A stretch of DNA of 64,000 nucleotides, taken from positions 806,001-870,000 of the forward strand of contig NZ_CP086120.1 of the NCBI RefSeq assembly GCF_021216675.1. The letters are read 5' to 3'. The position numbers were made by a program, and so were the translations under genes. The DNA is from Streptomyces gobiensis (GTDB lineage Bacteria; Actinomycetota; Actinomycetes; Streptomycetales; Streptomycetaceae). The notes beneath the pieces were generated by a model, which was not told the origin of the DNA, did no database searches, and worked only from the letters and a program-made list of their open reading frames with translations. Positions 34,999-43,867 of the stretch are shown in pieces (within the stretch, counting starts at the first letter, position 1; every line of letters begins with the position of its first letter).

Positions 34999-36177
34999 TC
35001 AGTCGGCGGGCGGCGGGGTCCTGCGGCGGCTGACCAGGATGACGCTGAGGACGGCCAGCACGATGAGGGCCAGTGTCACCACCCCTATGACCAGCAGGCC
35101 GGGGGCATCCGAGGACGCGGCCGCGGCCGCGGCGGGGTCCTCGGTGCTCTCCGGCCGGTCCACCGCCGCGTCGGTGAGCGGACTGGCGGCTGCGGACGGC
35201 TTGGCGCGGTCCGCCAGCGCCTTGGCGGGATCGACGATCCCGAAGCCATAGCGCGCGTCTCGTCCTGCCTCGCCCTTGCGAGCGGCCGTGTCGATCAGCT
35301 TCTGGATCACCTGGCCGGATGTCCAGCGCGGATGCTCCGCACGCAGCAGCGCGGCGCTGGCGGCGACCCATGGTGCCGCGTACGCGGTGCCGTCACCCGT
35401 CCAGTAGTCGCCCTCCCGTTCGGTGGTGAGGATGCCCACACCCGGGGCGGCCAGGACAACCGTCTTGCCACGGTGGGAGCCGGGCCAGACGGTGCCCTTC
35501 TGGTCCGTGGCCGAGACCGAGACCACTCCCGGGAAGGCGGCCGGATACGTCGCCCCGTTACCGTCCCTGCCGTTGTCACCGGCACCGGCGACGACCACGG
35601 CGTCCTTGCTGATCGCGTAGTCGACGGCCTTCCGCAGGGCGGCATGGGGTTTGGTGAAGGACACGGACACATTGATGACCTCCGCCCCCTTGCTCGCCGC
35701 GTGGCGGAGGGCCTTCGCGCTGGCGGCGACGTCGGGCTTGCCGTCGCGGTATACGCCGATCGGCAGCACCCGGGCCTCGGGCGCCAGCCCGCGCAGCCCG
35801 TCACCGCGGAAGTTGCGTGCCGTCCCCGCGATGATGCCGGCCGCATGTGTGCCCTGCTCCCCTTTGGTCCCGTGGTCGCGCGTGCCGCCGTCGGTGGCGC
35901 CGTCACCGAAGTCCGCGCCACCGGTGATCCGTCCCCTGAGGTCGGGGTGGGATGCCTCGACCCCGGTGCCGATGACCGCGACGGTCACGCCCTTGCCCCG
36001 GCTGATCTTCCAAGCCCGGTCGGCATTGAGTTCGGTGAGTGCCCACTCGGAATTGCGGAGCGATCCGTCCCCGGACGGAGCGGCCGTGGCACCTGTGGTG
36101 AGGACGAGTGCCGTCAACGCGGCGGCGACTCCCACACGGTGAGCGAGCGGACGGTGCGACATCTGGTGGCCTGACAT
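34999..36177 (-). CDS. Subtilase-fold pseudoprotease, mycosin-like, with membrane anchor
   Basis: 392 residues: signal peptide, S8 domain (about residues 45-305), a linker, and a C-terminal membrane helix (VIGVVTLALIVLAVLSVILV) with a basic tail, the layout of mycosins. The His is kept (GTHAAGIIAG), but the Asp position reads VAVIGTGVEASHPD (Gly for Asp) and the Ser position reads GDGTAYAAPW (Ala for Ser). The oxyanion Asn region (VVAGAGDNG) is also shifted. Peptidase activity is therefore very unlikely; a binding or regulatory role is inferred. It is upstream of GH6 on one transcript. Confidence 0.8.
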   Translation of the reverse strand: MSGHQMSHRPLAHRVGVAAALTALVLTTGATAAPSGDGSLRNSEWALTELNADRAWKISRGKGVTVAVIGTGVEASHPDLRGRITGGADFGDGATDGGTRDHGTKGEQGTHAAGIIAGTARNFRGDGLRGLAPEARVLPIGVYRDGKPDVAASAKALRHAASKGAEVINVSVSFTKPHAALRKAVDYAISKDAVVVAGAGDNGRDGNGATYPAAFPGVVSVSATDQKGTVWPGSHRGKTVVLAAPGVGILTTEREGDYWTGDGTAYAAPWVAASAALLRAEHPRWTSGQVIQKLIDTAARKGEAGRDARYGFGIVDPAKALADRAKPSAAASPLTDAAVDRPESTEDPAAAAAASSDAPGLLVIGVVTLALIVLAVLSVILVSRRRTPPPAD

Positions 36178-36555
36178 TGCGTCACCTACCGAGGATTACG
36201 CGGGGACACGACACCTGATGGCTCCATCTTCAGTTGCACGCCAAGGGGCCGCACCCGCCAAACAGGGGGGCCTTCCCCCTTCCTTTTGGGGGAGGGGAAA
36301 ACGGGGCTGACGCTCGGGTGACACACCTGTTGATGCGGCTTCTCCCCCAAAGGGGGGAGAAGCCGCATCAACCGAAAGGAAGGAAGCCCTCCCCCCGAAG
36401 GCGGGATGTACGCCGGTTTCGGGGAGCGCACCCTGGTATTGACCACACACCGGCAAAGGCGAGGACACCACATCCTGATGCGTCGCCTGACTGGCTCTGC
36501 AAGGGCGGAAGAGATCCCGGAGAACGGGGCATCAACCGTCCGGAGACGAGACAGA
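36178..36555. other. Gene-free divergent region with strong hairpin
   Basis: 378 bp between the subtilase-like gene and gtrA (divergent). It holds a poly-C/T region with CCCCCTTCC and GGGGGAGGGG blocks (36255-36300) and a 20-base perfect stem (36329-36372). Promoters for both sides must lie here; no clear -10/-35 pair can be assigned. Frames crossing it have no recognisable product. Confidence 0.5.
36329..36372. repeat. Perfect 44-bp hairpin in a divergent promoter region
   Basis: Twenty-base perfect arms (left GTTGATGCGGCTTCTCCCCC, right its complement) with an AAAG loop. A terminator-like structure between divergent genes is out of place, and it may be a regulatory site or a relic of an insertion. 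Confidence 0.7.
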
Positions 36556-36969
36556 ATGCTGTTGCGAACACCCCTGGCGAAGACCTCTGTCACCGGCCGC
36601 ATCCTCAGATTCGCGGTCGTTGGCGGAATGGGGGCGATCGTCAACACCACCGCCCTGTACCTGCTGTACCGATGGGTGCGCCTGCCGCTCCTGACGGCTT
36701 CAGCGCTCGCCGTCGAACTCGCCGTGGTTCACAACTACTTGCTGAACGACTGGTGGACCTTTTCCGTACGCGCCCCGTCCATCAGGCGGTTTGTGAAGTT
36801 CAATGTGTCCGTACTGGGCGGCCTCGCCGTCAATGTTTTCCTCGTCTGGCTGCTGGCCCTCCACCTGGATGTGTACTTCTTGCTGGCGAACGGCGTCGGA
36901 ATCGGTGCCGCCTTCGCGGTCAACTTTCTGTCCAGCGCGGGCTGGGTGTGGGGGAGGCGAAGCCGATGA
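36556..36969 (+). CDS. GtrA-like flippase-associated membrane protein
   Basis: 137 residues from ATG 36556 (GGAG 10 bases upstream). Four membrane helices; LRFAVVGGMGAIVNTTALYLLY and ELAVVHNYLLNDWWTF are the GtrA landmarks. GtrA proteins help move polyprenyl-phosphate-linked sugars across the membrane. Overlaps the GT2 start by 4 bp (ATGA), so it is made with the glycosyltransferase and probably serves the GT-C enzyme downstream, which needs a lipid-linked donor. Confidence 0.85.
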   Translation: MLLRTPLAKTSVTGRILRFAVVGGMGAIVNTTALYLLYRWVRLPLLTASALAVELAVVHNYLLNDWWTFSVRAPSIRRFVKFNVSVLGGLAVNVFLVWLLALHLDVYFLLANGVGIGAAFAVNFLSSAGWVWGRRSR

Positions 36970-38255
36970 TCCTGGTCTACGCGGCACTGGTAACCATCTC
37001 GGTACTGCTCACGGTGCAGTCGGCCCATGTGCTGTACATGATGCTCTATACATGGGACCAGCCCAAGGCTGAGAAGAGGGCCAGAGCACCGGAACGTTTC
37101 CTGCCGCCGCAATACTCCTTCAGCGTCCTGCTGCCTGCCCGGCACGAGGAAGATGTCATCCAGACCACGATCGACCGGGTGGTGCACGCCGACTACCCAA
37201 CCGAGCTGCTGCAGGTCTTCGTGATCTGCTCGGTGGACGACACCGGCACCATAGCGGAGGCACGCGAGAAGATCGACGAGCTGCGCCGGGCGGGCCTGCG
37301 GAACGTCGATGTGGTCGTTTTCGATGACAAGCCGGTCAATAAACCGCATGGGCTCAACGCGGCCCTGCCACACACCAGCCATGATGTGGTGACGATCTTC
37401 GACGCGGAGGACGACATCCACCCCGCGATCTTCAATCTGGTGAACACCATCATGGTCGACGATGGCGTCAATGTGGTTCAGGCCGGCGTCCAGCTGATGA
37501 ACTTCCAGTCCCGCTGGTACTCAGCGCTCAATGTTCTCGAGTATTTCTTCTGGTTCAAAAGCCGGCTGCACTACCACGCCCACTATGGCTCCGTCCCGCT
37601 GGGCGGCAACACCGTCTTCTTCAAGCGCGATCTGCTGGTGCGTCTCGGCGGCTGGGACGACCGCAATCTCACCGAGGACGCCGATATCGGGCTGCGCCTG
37701 TCCGGCATGGGCGAACGAGTGCGGGTGGTCTACGACGACCGCTATGTGACCAAAGAGGAGACGCCTCCGACACTGGGGCAGTTCATCAAGCAGCGCACCC
37801 GATGGAGCCAGGGGTTTATGCAGACCCTGAGCAAGGGCACCTGGAAGCAGATGCCCACCCGGCAGCAGCGCTGGCTCGCCTTCTATGTGCTGGCGTTCCC
37901 GCACGGGCAGGCACTGCTCGGCTTCTACCTGCTGTTCTCCGTGGGCATGATCCTCGTACTCAAGGTGCCGGTGGTGATCGCCCTGGTCTCCTATCTGCCC
38001 GTGCTGCTGCTCACGGCACACTTTCTGACCGCCGTGGCAGGCCTGTACGAGTTCACCGAGGCCCACGGACTCGAGGCGTCGCCCAAGGCGGTCCTCCGGA
38101 TGGCGATCGCCTGGTACCCGTATCAGATTCTCCTCGCCTACGCGGCGGTGCGCGCCATGCGACGGCAGCTGCTCGGCCGGCACGACTGGGAGAAGACCCA
38201 GCATGTGGGCGCCCACCGAATCCAGCCCGGAAAGTCGGATTCACATGCCGTATGA
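36966..38255 (+). CDS. GT2 processive-type glycosyltransferase (cellulose/hyaluronan synthase-like)
   Basis: 429 residues. One N-terminal membrane helix, a GT-A catalytic domain (about residues 50-290) and four C-terminal helices. Signature residues of processive GT2 synthases are present: DAEDD (metal-binding acidic motif), TEDADIGLRL (catalytic TED) and QRTRW (the Q-x-x-R-W acceptor motif). It should build and extrude a beta-linked polysaccharide from a UDP-sugar. There is no PilZ domain or BcsB partner, unlike standard cellulose synthase, so the polymer is unknown. Overlaps gtrA and runs 11 bp into the next gene. Confidence 0.88.
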   Translation: MILVYAALVTISVLLTVQSAHVLYMMLYTWDQPKAEKRARAPERFLPPQYSFSVLLPARHEEDVIQTTIDRVVHADYPTELLQVFVICSVDDTGTIAEAREKIDELRRAGLRNVDVVVFDDKPVNKPHGLNAALPHTSHDVVTIFDAEDDIHPAIFNLVNTIMVDDGVNVVQAGVQLMNFQSRWYSALNVLEYFFWFKSRLHYHAHYGSVPLGGNTVFFKRDLLVRLGGWDDRNLTEDADIGLRLSGMGERVRVVYDDRYVTKEETPPTLGQFIKQRTRWSQGFMQTLSKGTWKQMPTRQQRWLAFYVLAFPHGQALLGFYLLFSVGMILVLKVPVVIALVSYLPVLLLTAHFLTAVAGLYEFTEAHGLEASPKAVLRMAIAWYPYQILLAYAAVRAMRRQLLGRHDWEKTQHVGAHRIQPGKSDSHAV

Positions 38256-39909
38256 CCAGGAGCCCCCGCAGCTCGCCACGGTCCACGGCCGGGCCCCGGC
38301 GGCCACCGCGCGGCGCCCGGTCAGGACGATGTCCGTCAGCCGGGGCCGTTTCCCCCCGCTGCGGCGCTCCGGGCGGATCGCGCTGGTCTTCGCGCTGGCC
38401 ACCGGCTTCCTCACCCATGGCTACCACCTGTTCAAGTATCCGCTGTACCTCACTGACGAGGGCATCTATATGCAGCGGGCGTGGGCAGTGGTCAGGGAGA
38501 CCAGCCTGTCCCCGTACACCTACGACTACGACCACGCCCCCGGCGGCTGGCTCACCCTCGCCGGCTGGGCGTTCCCCTTGCCCCGCCAGTTCGAGACCTT
38601 CGGCAACGCGATCAACACCGGCCGGTTCCTGATGCTGCTGGTGCATATCGCCACTGTCTACTTGTTGTTCGAGATCACCCGCAGACTCTCCGGCAGAGTA
38701 CTGGCCGCCTCGGTGGCCGCGTTCCTGTACAACGTCTCCCCACTGGCCATCTACTTCCAGCGTCAGGTCCTGCTGGACAACCTCATGATGTTCTGGGCGC
38801 TGCTGAGCGTATTCGTCCTGCTGCGGCGCGAGTGCCGGATCAAACACGCGCTGGCGGCCGGGCTGGCCTTCGGGATCGCTTTGATCACCAAGGAGAACGC
38901 GGTCTTCTTCGTCCCGACCTGTGCGTATCTCCTGCACCGCAGAATCAGGGACTCCGCTCCCAAACGGTTCGCGCAGACGCTCTGGCCGTTCGCCCTGATG
39001 GCCCCGGTCGGCGCCTATGTCACCTACGCGATGCTCAAGAGCGAGCTGATTCCGAGCGGGCTCAACTTCAACCTCGAAAACCCGCCCGCTGACCATGTCT
39101 CGCTCCTCTACACCCTGTGGTGGCAGATCAACCGCAGCCAGGGCACCCTGCTCACCTCGGACGGACTTCTGTTCGCCAGCTGGCTGCCCAAGGACGGCAT
39201 CCTGCTGCTCGCCGGGGTGATCGCCATGGTCATCGCGCTGTACTGGGGAGCGCGAGACCGTGACCGCAACCTGGGATTCCTGGTCGCCGGAACGCTCGCT
39301 CTCGCCTACGCCTTCTATCTGATACGCGGCAGCGTGGTGCTGGACTTCTATGTGGCTCCGCTGATCCCGCTGCTCGCTATGAACGTGGGCATGGTCACGG
39401 GCAGGCTGCTGCGGCGTACCCCTTCGATGGTGCGGATGGGGCTGCCCGGTCTGGCCGGTGCCGTACTGCTGCTGGCACCGGCCACCGGATACCTCCTGAC
39501 CATCAACACCGAGGGCCGGGTGGAAATCGCGGACCAGTACAACCCGAGACTGAACCTCACAGGCATGCAGGAGAAACAGATTGCCTGGATACGCAAGAAT
39601 GTTCCACCCGACGCAAAAATCATCATGGACGACGATCTGTGGAGCGAACTCCATGATGTCAAACCATTCTATCCCCTGGCGCATTCCCACTGGAACGCCG
39701 CATCCGACCCCGACGTACGGGACAAGCTGTTCGGCAAGAAATGGAAGAACATCGACTACATCATTATGTCCAACAAGATGCGAGAATCCATAGCCGAGAA
39801 CAACGCGGGCGGCCAGGAGGACTGGATTCTGGCTGCCCTCAAGAATTCAGAAAAGGTCTGGGAGACCAGCCAGGGAGATATCAAGCTAGAAATCTATCGT
39901 GTGAAGTAG
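38245..39909 (+). CDS. GT-C fold glycosyltransferase (ArnT/PMT-like)
   Basis: 554 residues from ATG 38245, overlapping the GT2 stop by 11 bp. About eleven membrane helices. The first loop has YLTDEGIYMQRAWAV, where Asp-Glu is the metal/catalytic acidic pair of GT39/GT83 enzymes, followed by YDYDHAPGGWLTLAGW. A C-terminal soluble part with MQEKQIAWIRKNVPPDAKI is of the kind seen in ArnT-like proteins. It would transfer a sugar from polyprenyl phosphate to a protein or glycan outside. Neighbouring GtrA could supply the donor. Acceptor unknown; the Ig-like protein downstream is a candidate. Confidence 0.8.
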   Translation: MPYDQEPPQLATVHGRAPAATARRPVRTMSVSRGRFPPLRRSGRIALVFALATGFLTHGYHLFKYPLYLTDEGIYMQRAWAVVRETSLSPYTYDYDHAPGGWLTLAGWAFPLPRQFETFGNAINTGRFLMLLVHIATVYLLFEITRRLSGRVLAASVAAFLYNVSPLAIYFQRQVLLDNLMMFWALLSVFVLLRRECRIKHALAAGLAFGIALITKENAVFFVPTCAYLLHRRIRDSAPKRFAQTLWPFALMAPVGAYVTYAMLKSELIPSGLNFNLENPPADHVSLLYTLWWQINRSQGTLLTSDGLLFASWLPKDGILLLAGVIAMVIALYWGARDRDRNLGFLVAGTLALAYAFYLIRGSVVLDFYVAPLIPLLAMNVGMVTGRLLRRTPSMVRMGLPGLAGAVLLLAPATGYLLTINTEGRVEIADQYNPRLNLTGMQEKQIAWIRKNVPPDAKIIMDDDLWSELHDVKPFYPLAHSHWNAASDPDVRDKLFGKKWKNIDYIIMSNKMRESIAENNAGGQEDWILAALKNSEKVWETSQGDIKLEIYRVK

Positions 39910-39933
39910 CCACGGCAAGAGGAGGTGAAGGTC

Positions 39934-41406
39934 GTGCCCGAGAACGAAGAGAGGGGTATCCCCGAGGAGGAAGAGCAGATCGTACCCGAGGACGAGGAGC
40001 AGATCGTACCCGAGGACGAAGAAGAGGTCGCGTCCGGGAAAAAGAACAGGCGGTTCGGCTGGAAATCGGTCCTGCTGGCTGTCGTGACCTTCGTAGTTGT
40101 CGGGTCAATCGTCCAGGTGCTGCTGCGCGGCGGCGATTTCGGTGGCGCGCTCAGCAACACCGGCGAAGAAAGGGGCCCGGAGAAAGGTGACTCCCAGAAG
40201 ATCAAGAAGCCCAAGAAACCGAAGTCGGTCAAACTGCGCGGCAAGACCATCCCCCGGGAAGCCGGGGCGGTCATTGTGGTCAATCCTGGCCTGGTGGCAC
40301 CTGGCGGCACAGCCACCATCGAAGGCGCGGGCTTCGACGCGAAATCCAGGGTCGACCTGCTGCTGAAGGGCAAGAAGGCCGCCACGAAGGGAAAGAACAT
40401 CACCACGGTCACAGCGGACAGGAAGGGATCGTTCAGCGCACAGTTCCGTATGCCCGACGCCGGAAACAAGTCCTCCACCTTGGTCGCGCAGCAGCGCGGA
40501 GGCAACAAGGTAGCCGAGGCCGAGCTGGTCGCCGGGCGGGGGATCGGAAGCGTGCGGATCAACAAGGCCTCCGGGAAGCCGGGTGACGCGATATCGCTGA
40601 GCGCACGTGGATTCACCCCCGGGGAAGCGATCGAGGTGCACTGGGGGCGCACCAGCGGCGAGCCCGTCGCCACGCTGCAGGCCGACGGCTCCGGCGGCGT
40701 GGACCGGGCGTCCATCCAGGTGGGAGTGGCCCCGACGGGCTCCAGCACCCTGGTGCTGGTAGGCGAGAAGAGCAAGACCACGGCCACGGCTCCCTTTGAG
40801 ATGCAGGGCCTGTACCCCACGCTCAAATCCAAGCCGTACGCCCTCAAGTCCGGGGAGCAGCTGACTCTCACCGCGAGCGGGTTCGCACCCGAGGAGGCGG
40901 TCCTCGTCTACATCAACTCCTCCGCGGGCACCCCGGCCTTCAAGGCACGCGCCGACGCGAAAGGCAACATGAGCAGCGTCATGTTCAAGGTGCCGTTCGG
41001 TCTGAAGGGCGAGCAGAACCTCACCGCTATCGGCGAGAAAACCCGCGCCGTGGTGCGCTCGGGCTTCAACGTGCTGCCCTACACACCCACCGCCGAGCCC
41101 AGCACCTTCGGCGGCAAGCCAGGCACGACGCTGAGCTTCTATGTCTCTGGTTTCGCTCCGAAGGAGAAAGTGACCATCTACGCGGGCGCCCCTGGCCGGG
41201 GCGAGAAGAAGGTCTCAACCTTCCGGGTCGACGACAAGGGAGAGGCAGAGGCCGCAGGCGAATACACCCTCGGCAAGCAGGACGAGAACGGCGTGTCCTT
41301 CCGGCTCGTCGGCCAGAAGAGCGAGAGCACCGCCAAGGCAGGCGTCAACTCCTCCGAGCAAGAGGGTGGCGGCAACCTCCCCGAGCCCGGAGGCCCAGGG
41401 AAGTAA
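39934..41406 (+). CDS. Membrane-anchored surface protein with tandem Ig/IPT-like domains
   Basis: 490 residues from GTG 39934 (GAGGAGG 8 bases upstream). A strongly acidic cytoplasmic head with a repeated EQIVPEDE (24-bp DNA repeat at 39973-40020), one membrane helix (VLLAVVTFVVVGSIVQVLL, about residues 48-66), a basic Lys/Pro stretch and then four beta-sandwich repeats of about 95 residues. Each repeat contains PG(G/D/T)...L-x-x-x-GF and GEKS or GQKS type ends. The order head/helix/exterior makes it a type II protein. It has no enzyme motif; it could be a scaffold or the glycosylation target of the GT-C enzyme upstream. Confidence 0.75.
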   Translation: MPENEERGIPEEEEQIVPEDEEQIVPEDEEEVASGKKNRRFGWKSVLLAVVTFVVVGSIVQVLLRGGDFGGALSNTGEERGPEKGDSQKIKKPKKPKSVKLRGKTIPREAGAVIVVNPGLVAPGGTATIEGAGFDAKSRVDLLLKGKKAATKGKNITTVTADRKGSFSAQFRMPDAGNKSSTLVAQQRGGNKVAEAELVAGRGIGSVRINKASGKPGDAISLSARGFTPGEAIEVHWGRTSGEPVATLQADGSGGVDRASIQVGVAPTGSSTLVLVGEKSKTTATAPFEMQGLYPTLKSKPYALKSGEQLTLTASGFAPEEAVLVYINSSAGTPAFKARADAKGNMSSVMFKVPFGLKGEQNLTAIGEKTRAVVRSGFNVLPYTPTAEPSTFGGKPGTTLSFYVSGFAPKEKVTIYAGAPGRGEKKVSTFRVDDKGEAEAAGEYTLGKQDENGVSFRLVGQKSESTAKAGVNSSEQEGGGNLPEPGGPGK

Positions 41407-41516
41407 GGCCGAACCTGTGGGCCGTCCGCACGGGACGCCGGGCACACCAGCCCGGCGGCGCCCCACTGGGCCGCCCTGTATTCCATAGTTGTGGTATATA
41501 CATCATGGAGTATCCG

Positions 41517-41951
41517 ATGAGTACCATTTTCGGCCCCAACTCTCGCCGGGTCCTGCAGTTCCTGACCCACATCGAGGACCTTTCCGGGGAGGAGATCGAC
41601 CGAGTGGCCGATCTGTGGAAGCAGACCTCCAGCCAGACCCGCGCCGAGGCATGGGCAGAGGTCCGCCGCACCACAACGGATGAGGAGCAGTACCGCATCC
41701 TCGTCGCCGCGTCCGTGGCGCGCAGAGCTGCCCTGGACACGGCCCAGAGCCACCATCGGCGGGACTGGGCGTTCTGGGCCGCGGTGTGGGACGCCGCGGC
41801 GGCGGTTGCCACCTGCGACCGGATCGGCAGTCACTACTTCGTTCTGGTGGACCCGCTGGCCGCGGTCATGCCCTCCCTGGCGCACTGCCGCAGCGACATG
41901 CTCGGCAGCCACCGGCTGCGCAGAGACATCCTCAAGGGTGCACAGCCATGA
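41517..41951 (+). CDS. Unknown 144-residue protein upstream of a hybrid kinase
   Basis: Starts at ATG 41517 with GGAG 6 bases upstream. Helical and soluble: IEDLSGEEIDRVADLWKQTSSQTRAEAW, ending with DPLAAVMPSLAHCRSDML. No membrane segment or known motif. Its stop overlaps the start of the receiver-PAS-PAS kinase by 4 bp, so it is likely a partner or sensor for that protein. A TATATA-type -10 (41494-41500) lies just upstream in an unusually AT-rich patch. Confidence 0.65.
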   Translation: MSTIFGPNSRRVLQFLTHIEDLSGEEIDRVADLWKQTSSQTRAEAWAEVRRTTTDEEQYRILVAASVARRAALDTAQSHHRRDWAFWAAVWDAAAAVATCDRIGSHYFVLVDPLAAVMPSLAHCRSDMLGSHRLRRDILKGAQP

Positions 41952-43867
41952 GCGGCGACCGGATCGGCGTTGCGGTGGCCGATGACGATCCCGCGGTCCG
42001 GGAGGCACTCGCGGATCTGATCGACTCACACCCGGATCTTGAGCTGGTGGGGCTGGCCAGTAACCACCAGGAGACCGTCCGGGTGGCGGTCGAGCAGCGG
42101 CCAGAGGTCCTGGTCATGGATGTGCACATGCCCAAGGGCGACGCGCCCGGGAGCGTCCGCGCCATCCGGGACCGGGCGCCCGGCACCAGGGTCGTGGCGC
42201 TGTCCGCCTACGGAGACCGCGAATCGGTGCTGAGCATGCTCGTGGCAGGAGCAACGGGCTACCTGGTCAAGGGTGTGTCGGCGGGGGAAGTGCTGGAGGC
42301 GATCACCCGCGCGGCACGCGACCAGTTCAGCATGTCGGCGAATGTCGCCGCCGACTGCGCGGAGCCGCTCAGGCGCGCCGACCGCGCGTCCCGGCGCTCC
42401 GAGGATGTGTCCAGCAGCCGCCTGGAGCAGTCCTACCTGGAGCTGCTGAGCCAGGCACCGTGCGGGGTACTGGTCATGGGAGTCGGCGGGCGGATCGAGC
42501 TCGCCAACGCATACGTCCGACACGCCTTCGGCTACAGCTGGGCAGAACTGCGCGAGAAGCGGCTCCCGGACCTGGTGCCCGACCGGTTCCGTGCCACCGC
42601 CGAGCAGCTGACCGGGCAACTGCTCAGCACACCCGCAACGATGGTCGGCCGCCGCAGGGACGGCACCGAGTTTCCCGCGGAGTTCAGCGGCGGCCATCTG
42701 CAGGGCACTCGTCCGAGATGGGTGGTCTACGTCGCGGACCTCAGCGAGGTGCAGGCGGCGGAGGGCCGCTTCCGGCAGCTGGTCGAGTCCTCCCCGGACG
42801 CGATGGTGATAGTCGACGCCACCGGCCGGATACAGCAGGCCAATGCCCAGACCGAGTCCCTGTTCGGCTACGACCGCGGACGTCTCATCGGCTCCCCGGT
42901 CGACAAGCTGCTGCCCGATCAGCCGACGACCTTCTCACTGCGGGACTGGAACGTCCCGCAGGATGAGCCCCTGGGCCACAGCCTGGAACTGGTCGGGCAC
43001 CGCAGCGACTCCAAGCAGTTTCCAGCCGAGGTCAGCGTCAGCCCGCTGCGCACCGAAGAGGGACCGCTCACCGTCCTGACCATCAGGGACATCACCGAGG
43101 TGCAGCGCGCCCAGTTCGTCCTCGAACGCAGCCTGGAGCTGCTGGAGGGTACTGACCGGGACCGTCAGGCTCTGCTCAGCCATCTCGTCCGCGCCCAGGA
43201 GGAGGAGCGCGGACGGATCGCCGCCGACATCCATGACGACACCATCCAGGTTCTGACCGCGGCGAGCCTGCGTCTTCAGCAGCTTCGGCGGCGGCTGCGG
43301 GACCCCGACGAGCTGCGGATGCTGGACAAGCTGGAGGAAACCCTCAAACTGTCGCTCCGCCGCCTGCGACAACTGATCTTTGATCTGCGTCCCTCCAGCC
43401 TGGAGCACGGCAGCCTGTCCACCGCGCTCCGCAGCTTCCTCGAAGACATGCGCAACGAGACCGGAACCGACTACCGGCTCGAAGACCGGCTCGAGGCCAA
43501 GCCTCCGGTGGAGACGGTGACGCTCATCTACCGGACCGCCCAAGAGGCTCTGATGAATGTGCGCAAGCACGCCCGGGCGAACCTGGTCCGGGTGCAGCTG
43601 CTGGGCCTGGACGACGGATGTCTGATCCGGATCGTCGACGACGGCGTCGGCTACGACCCGCTCGAAGTCGAGTCCCGCCCGGGCCATCTCGGTCTGGCGC
43701 TCATCCAGGAGCGGGCCCAGATGGCCGGCGGCTGGTGCCGTATCGAGAGCGAGCCGGGCGTCGGCACCACGGTGGAGTTCTGGGTGCCGCTGGGCGATCC
43801 GCCCACCCGGCCCGCCGCCGTCCCGCCCCCGGAACATGGTTCCCCGGCAGGGGAGACCGGGCCATGA
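41948..43867 (+). CDS. Receiver-PAS-PAS-histidine kinase (NarL-type HisKA_3)
   Basis: 639 residues. Receiver domain (1-125) with the acidic pair VADDDP, phospho-Asp in VLVMDVHMP and Lys in GYLVKG, all present. Two PAS domains (about 150-265 and 275-400), then HisKA_3 with the phospho-His in RIAADIHDDTIQVL and a HATPase_c domain (ENVRKHAR-like QEALMNVRKHAR, DDGVGYDP, GHLGLALIQERA). No membrane segment: a cytoplasmic kinase, probably controlled by both a phosphoryl signal on its receiver and PAS ligands. Coupled to the unknown 144-residue protein and to the NarL regulator that follows. Confidence 0.9.
   Translation: MSGDRIGVAVADDDPAVREALADLIDSHPDLELVGLASNHQETVRVAVEQRPEVLVMDVHMPKGDAPGSVRAIRDRAPGTRVVALSAYGDRESVLSMLVAGATGYLVKGVSAGEVLEAITRAARDQFSMSANVAADCAEPLRRADRASRRSEDVSSSRLEQSYLELLSQAPCGVLVMGVGGRIELANAYVRHAFGYSWAELREKRLPDLVPDRFRATAEQLTGQLLSTPATMVGRRRDGTEFPAEFSGGHLQGTRPRWVVYVADLSEVQAAEGRFRQLVESSPDAMVIVDATGRIQQANAQTESLFGYDRGRLIGSPVDKLLPDQPTTFSLRDWNVPQDEPLGHSLELVGHRSDSKQFPAEVSVSPLRTEEGPLTVLTIRDITEVQRAQFVLERSLELLEGTDRDRQALLSHLVRAQEEERGRIAADIHDDTIQVLTAASLRLQQLRRRLRDPDELRMLDKLEETLKLSLRRLRQLIFDLRPSSLEHGSLSTALRSFLEDMRNETGTDYRLEDRLEAKPPVETVTLIYRTAQEALMNVRKHARANLVRVQLLGLDDGCLIRIVDDGVGYDPLEVESRPGHLGLALIQERAQMAGGWCRIESEPGVGTTVEFWVPLGDPPTRPAAVPPPEHGSPAGETGP

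Noticed and set aside
36186..36650. A 154-residue minus-strand frame across the divergent gtrA gap
   Set aside because: It translates the poly-C/T hairpin region and overlaps the gtrA start; the frame is open only because of GC content.
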